35,198 nucleotides of DNA, from the NCBI GenBank assembly GCA_045132895.1, contig JBGUTC010000010.1, positions 1 through 35,198 on the forward strand, written 5' to 3'. Positions within the stretch are counted from its first letter, which is position 1, and every line of letters starts with the position of its first letter. A program made the translations under genes and the position numbers. The notes below the pieces were generated by a model, which worked only from the letters and a program-made list of their open reading frames with translations, searched no databases and was not told the origin of the DNA. The stretch comes from UMGS755 sp045132895 (GTDB lineage Bacteria; Bacillota; Clostridia; UBA1381; UBA9506). Below are positions 32,286 to 35,198 of the stretch, piece after piece.

Positions 32286-33157
32286 CTTAAAATATCTGAC
32301 AGATTGCTGAGAATTTTTTCTGCGACCTCCGGCTTGTTCATGGAGTAAACATGAACATTCTGAATGCCGTTGGCAAAAAGGTCAATAATCTGGTCGGTGG
32401 CGTAGGCAATGCCCGCCTGTTTCATGGCATCGGGCGAATAGCCGAACTTATCCACCAGGCTCTTAAACCGCTGGGGCATAAAGGAGCCGGACAGTTTAAT
32501 GGCCCGGTCGACCTGATTGGCGTTGGTGATAGGCATGATGCCCGGAATCACGGGAACGGTAATCCCTGCTTCCCGGATTTTATACAAAAAGTTATATAAC
32601 AAGTTATTATCAAAAAACATCTGGGTGGTCAGGAAGGAACATCCCGCATCCACCTTTTCCTTTAAATAGCGGATATCCTCTTTTTGATTGGGGCTTTCCG
32701 GATGAATTTCCGGATAGCAGGCGCCGCCAATGCAGAAATCCGCACCGCTTGCCTTAATATCATGAATCAGGTCAATCGCATGCTGATAGCACCAATGGCT
32801 CCGGTCACTGTTTTCCAGTTCCGGCGTCAGATCGCCGCGGAGCGCCATAACGTTCTGGATCCCTGAGGCTTTCATTTCTTCAATTTTCGAAAGAACGGTT
32901 TCCTTGGTAGAAGAAACACAGGTCAGATGTGCCAGGGTGGGTACGCCGTAATGATGCTTAATATTTTTGGCAATCTCTAAAGTATAGCGACTGGTGCCGC
33001 CGCCGGCTCCATAGGTCACGCTCATAAAAGAGGGACGCAATTTTGCAATCTCCTCCGTTGCCGCCTTAACAGAGTCAAAGGCCATGTCGGTTTTAGGCGG
33101 AAAAACCTCAAAAGAGAGGGAGAGTTTATCTCCCTTAAACAGTTCCGTCAGTTTCAT
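32282..33157 (-). CDS. metF: methylenetetrahydrofolate reductase
   Basis: The ~291-residue flavoprotein makes 5-methyltetrahydrofolate, the methyl donor for MetH. Visible features are LSFEVFPPKTD near the N terminus, MSVTYGAGGG, LTCVSSTKETV, NVMALRGDLT and FLTTQMFFDN, all typical of the MetF barrel. I prefer the Met at 33157 over the one two codons upstream (33163) because AGGTGA lies 6 bases before it. In either case the start lies inside the end of the upstream surface-protein gene, so translation is probably coupled. An iron-sulfur partner (MetV type) is not seen. Confidence 0.94.
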   Translation of the reverse strand: MKLTELFKGDKLSLSFEVFPPKTDMAFDSVKAATEEIAKLRPSFMSVTYGAGGGTSRYTLEIAKNIKHHYGVPTLAHLTCVSSTKETVLSKIEEMKASGIQNVMALRGDLTPELENSDRSHWCYQHAIDLIHDIKASGADFCIGGACYPEIHPESPNQKEDIRYLKEKVDAGCSFLTTQMFFDNNLLYNFLYKIREAGITVPVIPGIMPITNANQVDRAIKLSGSFMPQRFKSLVDKFGYSPDAMKQAGIAYATDQIIDLFANGIQNVHVYSMNKPEVAEKILSNLSDILS

Positions 33158-34964
33158 TGTCATTCACCTCAGTCTCGGAATTTTTCTCTTCGGTTGTGCT
33201 TTCTTTTGGTTCTTCTTTTGTCAGAACTTCGTAAAGCCGGAGCATGGTCATAGCAGCCTGCTCCTTGGTATAAGGACCGTGAGGGTCAAAGCGGTTATCG
33301 CCCACGCCGTTCATGATGCCGCGGCTTGTAACAAAGTCCACGGCGGCTTTGGCGTAATCGGCGATGTATTCGCTGTCAGAAAATTCAGCCGCATGTTGTG
33401 CATCCGTTTCCGCCAACAGACCTGCCATGCGCAGGAGCAGGGCGGCAGCTTCTTGGCGCTTTAAGAACTGCTTGGGCGCAAACTGCGTTTCAGAGATGCC
33501 GTTGATGATGCCCAACCGGTTTGCCAGAATCACATCGGGTTGCCAGGTGTCGCGGAATGGATTCTTTTCATAAAGTTCAGCATCAGTCGGCAGATTATCA
33601 AGGACAGAGCTGCCGGTTTTTTCGGAAATGGTCTGTAAGGTCTGCATCACCAGTCGGGCAAAATCATCCCGGCGGATGTTGTCCCGGAATGCAAACTGGA
33701 GCTCGGTGGGCACTAAGCCCGCTTCAACAGAGCGGCACACTTCGTTATAGGCCCAGGGAGCCATCTCAGAGCGACGTGGTAAAGCCGGCTCAATGGAAAG
33801 TGAAGCAAGTCCGAAAACGTCTTCTTCTTTAAAACTCATAACGCGGTCCGGTAAAAGACCGGAGAGACCCTCCGGCGCAAAACCGGCGGGCAATTCTGTG
33901 AGGTTGCCCTGCTTATCGGCAAGGAACAATCCTTCTTCCTGTTTCACAAGGGCCATTCCGCCGGAAAAGAGCGTCACGTCCCGGAACATAAAGGGAATCA
34001 CCTGAGTGCCGGAATTGTCAACAAAGCCCCAGAGCCCCTCTTTCTTGGCAGGAGCCAAGCCTTCGGAAAAACACATCATATCTTCATATTCAAAAGGTAC
34101 GCAAACGGAACCGTCTGCTGCTACAGCGCCCCATTTTCCCGTTTCTGCCTGGCGGCCAACGACGCAGCCGGAGAAAAGAACGCCGGTGCCCTGGTTGCCG
34201 AAGAGGTTCATGGTTGCCACCTTATCAAAATTTCTGGTAAAGATCAGTTTTCCTTCGCGGTCAACCAGACCGAAAGCGGTACCGCCGGGGGTGTTAACCC
34301 ATGCAGCGGCATAGCCTTCATAAAATTCATACACTTCTGCAAAGGTAACGTCGCCGTTCTTTCCGTCAGGGGTTTGGCAGGGGAAAGACAGGATGGGTTT
34401 TTTGCTTTCATCTAAAAAGTAGATAACGGGTGCACCTGCTGAATCATAACCCGTAGCGGAGAATAACCCGTCTGAAAACAAGCCGGAAATGATGCCGTAG
34501 TCCGTTGCAGTATCCACCAACTGCCCCTGGCTGTCTAATACCATGCCCAGCAGGGACAAATAGCCGTTGAACCAGCCGTAGTCCGGAGCGATGCCCTCCG
34601 GCGGACACAACAAATCCTCCGGTACGGAGAGATTTAACTTGCTTAGGGTTCCGTCCATGGAAAGCCGGAACAAGTCAAGGGTGCCGCTGTCGTTTTTTGT
34701 TCCGACCAAGGCTTTGCCCTCATAAAAATTTGCGGCGTAGTCAAAGGCGGGCGCAATGACCACGTTGCCACTTTTATCTGCATAGCCCCATTTCCCCTCT
34801 GCCTGAATTGCCATCATGCCGCAGGAAAGGACGCCGGCGTCAGAAAAATACGGTTCTGCCAAAGTGACCGTGGCAGGGCTTTCGGCGAAAACGCCGGTGA
34901 TGGTCTGTGCCGCAATTACCGTTGCAAGAACCGTATGTAAAATAGTTTTTTTCAAAAAGTTCAT
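33135..34964 (-). CDS. secreted protein with WG repeats and three S-layer homology domains
   Basis: From the Met at 34964 (CAGGTGATC upstream) the product has about 609 residues: a signal peptide (MNFLKKTILHTVLATVIAAQ), then WG/KWG-type beta repeats (GKWGYADKSGNVVIAPAFDY, GKWGAVAADGSVCVPFEYED, GLWGFVDNSGTQVIPFMFRD) to ~residue 380. Three SLH domains at ~410-590 follow (ILANRLGIINGISETQFAPK, FVTSRGIMNGVGDNRFDPHG). SLH domains bind pyruvylated wall polymer, so it should sit on the cell surface. The last residues are acidic and Asn/Thr-rich. Its 3' end overlaps metF by ~23 bp, an unexpected operon partner. Confidence 0.9.
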   Translation of the reverse strand: MNFLKKTILHTVLATVIAAQTITGVFAESPATVTLAEPYFSDAGVLSCGMMAIQAEGKWGYADKSGNVVIAPAFDYAANFYEGKALVGTKNDSGTLDLFRLSMDGTLSKLNLSVPEDLLCPPEGIAPDYGWFNGYLSLLGMVLDSQGQLVDTATDYGIISGLFSDGLFSATGYDSAGAPVIYFLDESKKPILSFPCQTPDGKNGDVTFAEVYEFYEGYAAAWVNTPGGTAFGLVDREGKLIFTRNFDKVATMNLFGNQGTGVLFSGCVVGRQAETGKWGAVAADGSVCVPFEYEDMMCFSEGLAPAKKEGLWGFVDNSGTQVIPFMFRDVTLFSGGMALVKQEEGLFLADKQGNLTELPAGFAPEGLSGLLPDRVMSFKEEDVFGLASLSIEPALPRRSEMAPWAYNEVCRSVEAGLVPTELQFAFRDNIRRDDFARLVMQTLQTISEKTGSSVLDNLPTDAELYEKNPFRDTWQPDVILANRLGIINGISETQFAPKQFLKRQEAAALLLRMAGLLAETDAQHAAEFSDSEYIADYAKAAVDFVTSRGIMNGVGDNRFDPHGPYTKEQAAMTMLRLYEVLTKEEPKESTTEEKNSETEVNDNETDGTV

Positions 34965-34996
34965 CACGATCACCTGAATCTTCATTTTATAAAAAT

Positions 34997-35025
34997 ATTG
35001 TATCATTTCATAAGGTGAAATGCAA
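34997..35025 (-). promoter_or_regulatory. promoter of the SLH-metF-metH operon
   Basis: On the minus strand TTGCAT (35020-35025) and TACAAT (34997-35002) are 17 bp apart, about 33 bp before the start. No S-box or other SAM or B12 riboswitch fits between promoter and start. Confidence 0.65.
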
Positions 35026-35050
35026 GATAAAATCTAACTTTTGCCCAGAT

Positions 35051-35066
35051 TGTTTCACAGGAAACA
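35051..35066. promoter_or_regulatory. parS-like site 3
   Basis: TGTTTCACAGGAAACA matches the parS consensus TGTTTCACGTGAAACA at 14 of 16 positions. It lies about 16 kb from the other two, in the gap between divergent operons. Confidence 0.6.
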
Positions 35067-35067
35067 G

Positions 35068-35113
35068 TTGAAATTTTTCCATATCTGTGATAAGATTTGA
35101 ATATCACAGATAT
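35068..35113 (+). promoter_or_regulatory. promoter and operator-like inverted repeat before the last gene
   Basis: TTGAAA (35068-35073) and TAAGAT (35091-35096) are 17 bp apart. A perfect 12-bp inverted repeat ATATCTGTGATA (35081-35092) and TATCACAGATAT (35102-35113) straddles the -10 box and start point, the usual place for a repressor. Confidence 0.75.
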
Positions 35114-35132
35114 TAAGAGAAGGTGACCCCAG

Positions 35133-35198
35133 ATGAAAATCATAAAGAATGCAAATATTGTTACGGAAACGGGGATTATTTGGGATAGTATCCTGACG
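35133..35198 (+). CDS. amidohydrolase, possibly N-acetylglucosamine-6-phosphate deacetylase (5' end only)
   Basis: Only 22 codons are inside the window (MKIIKNANIVTETGIIWDSI then LT). The pattern of short strands with NANIVTETG is the usual N-terminal beta-sandwich start of amidohydrolases such as NagA. AAGGTG lies 7 bases before the start codon. A promoter with a perfect inverted repeat precedes it, which would fit a sugar-responsive repressor such as a GntR-type NagR. With so little sequence other amidohydrolases (dihydroorotase-like or adenine deaminase-like) cannot be excluded. Confidence 0.5.
   Translation, partial: MKIIKNANIVTETGIIWDSILT

Noticed and set aside
35081..35113. CRP-type site (TGTGA...TCACA)
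   Set aside because: The half-sites are 13 bp apart instead of 6, so it is better read as a different operator.
34997..35132. SAM or cobalamin riboswitch before the metF-metH operon
   Set aside because: The leader between the promoter and the first start codon is only about 25-30 nt, too short, and no S-box or B12-box motif is seen.
1..35198. CRISPR array, prophage, tRNA gene or insertion sequence with transposase
   Set aside because: No regularly spaced repeats, phage or transposase genes, or tRNA cloverleaf signatures were recognised on either strand.

Overview
The window looks like a piece of a low-to-mid GC Firmicutes chromosome of the class Clostridia. The evidence is the S-layer-homology and copper-amine-oxidase-stalk surface proteins, the single-chain PurL, the DUF4446 and DUF4093 proteins, B12-dependent methionine synthase with a separate reactivation protein, rubrerythrin, and strong GGAGG ribosome sites. 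No species can be named from the sequence alone. The first ~38 bases are the 5' end of a 16S rRNA gene reading off the left edge, so the sequence probably breaks in an rRNA operon.

The central feature is a probable chromosome origin at about 15.66-16.12 kb: a gene-free, AT-rich stretch with a cluster of DnaA-box-like 9-mers just before dnaN. Genes to the left run mostly on the minus strand and genes to the right mostly on the plus strand, as expected around a replication origin. dnaA is not next to dnaN here; the left neighbour is a glycosyltransferase. To the right lie dnaN, an RNase M5-like Toprim protein, an unrecognised protein, greA, parA-parB (with parS-like sites between greA and parA and again near 35.05 kb), a DUF4446 protein, serS and a leucine-rich-repeat surface protein.

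Left arm (0.2-15.6 kb): the rRNA promoter, sfsA, rubrerythrin (plus strand), then a long compact minus-strand operon: histidine phosphatase, purL, purine nucleoside phosphorylase, lepA, hemW, cardiolipin synthase and an RluA-type pseudouridine synthase. It starts from a promoter near 12.32 kb and ends at a hairpin shared with rubrerythrin. Next come an AraC regulator divergent from a Gfo/Idh/MocA oxidoreductase with a repeated 9-mer between them, a small 67-residue protein and a family 2 glycosyltransferase.

Right arm (24.4-35.2 kb): a polytopic membrane protein (minus), a candidate small RNA gene with its own promoter and terminator, a D-Ala-D-Ala carboxypeptidase and a DMT-type transporter (plus), then a hairpin-rich gene-free stretch containing a ~150 bp inverted-repeat element. 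A minus-strand operon follows: SLH/WG-repeat surface protein, metF, methionine synthase reactivation protein and a C-terminally shortened metH, joined by short overlaps. The window ends in the first 22 codons of an amidohydrolase, perhaps nagA, whose promoter carries a perfect 12-bp inverted repeat.

The points most worth checking are the candidate small RNA (25.95-26.05 kb), the terminator-like hairpin that buries the ribosome site of the unknown gene at 17.8 kb, the dnaA-less origin with its parS sites, and the operon joining a surface protein to methionine synthesis.
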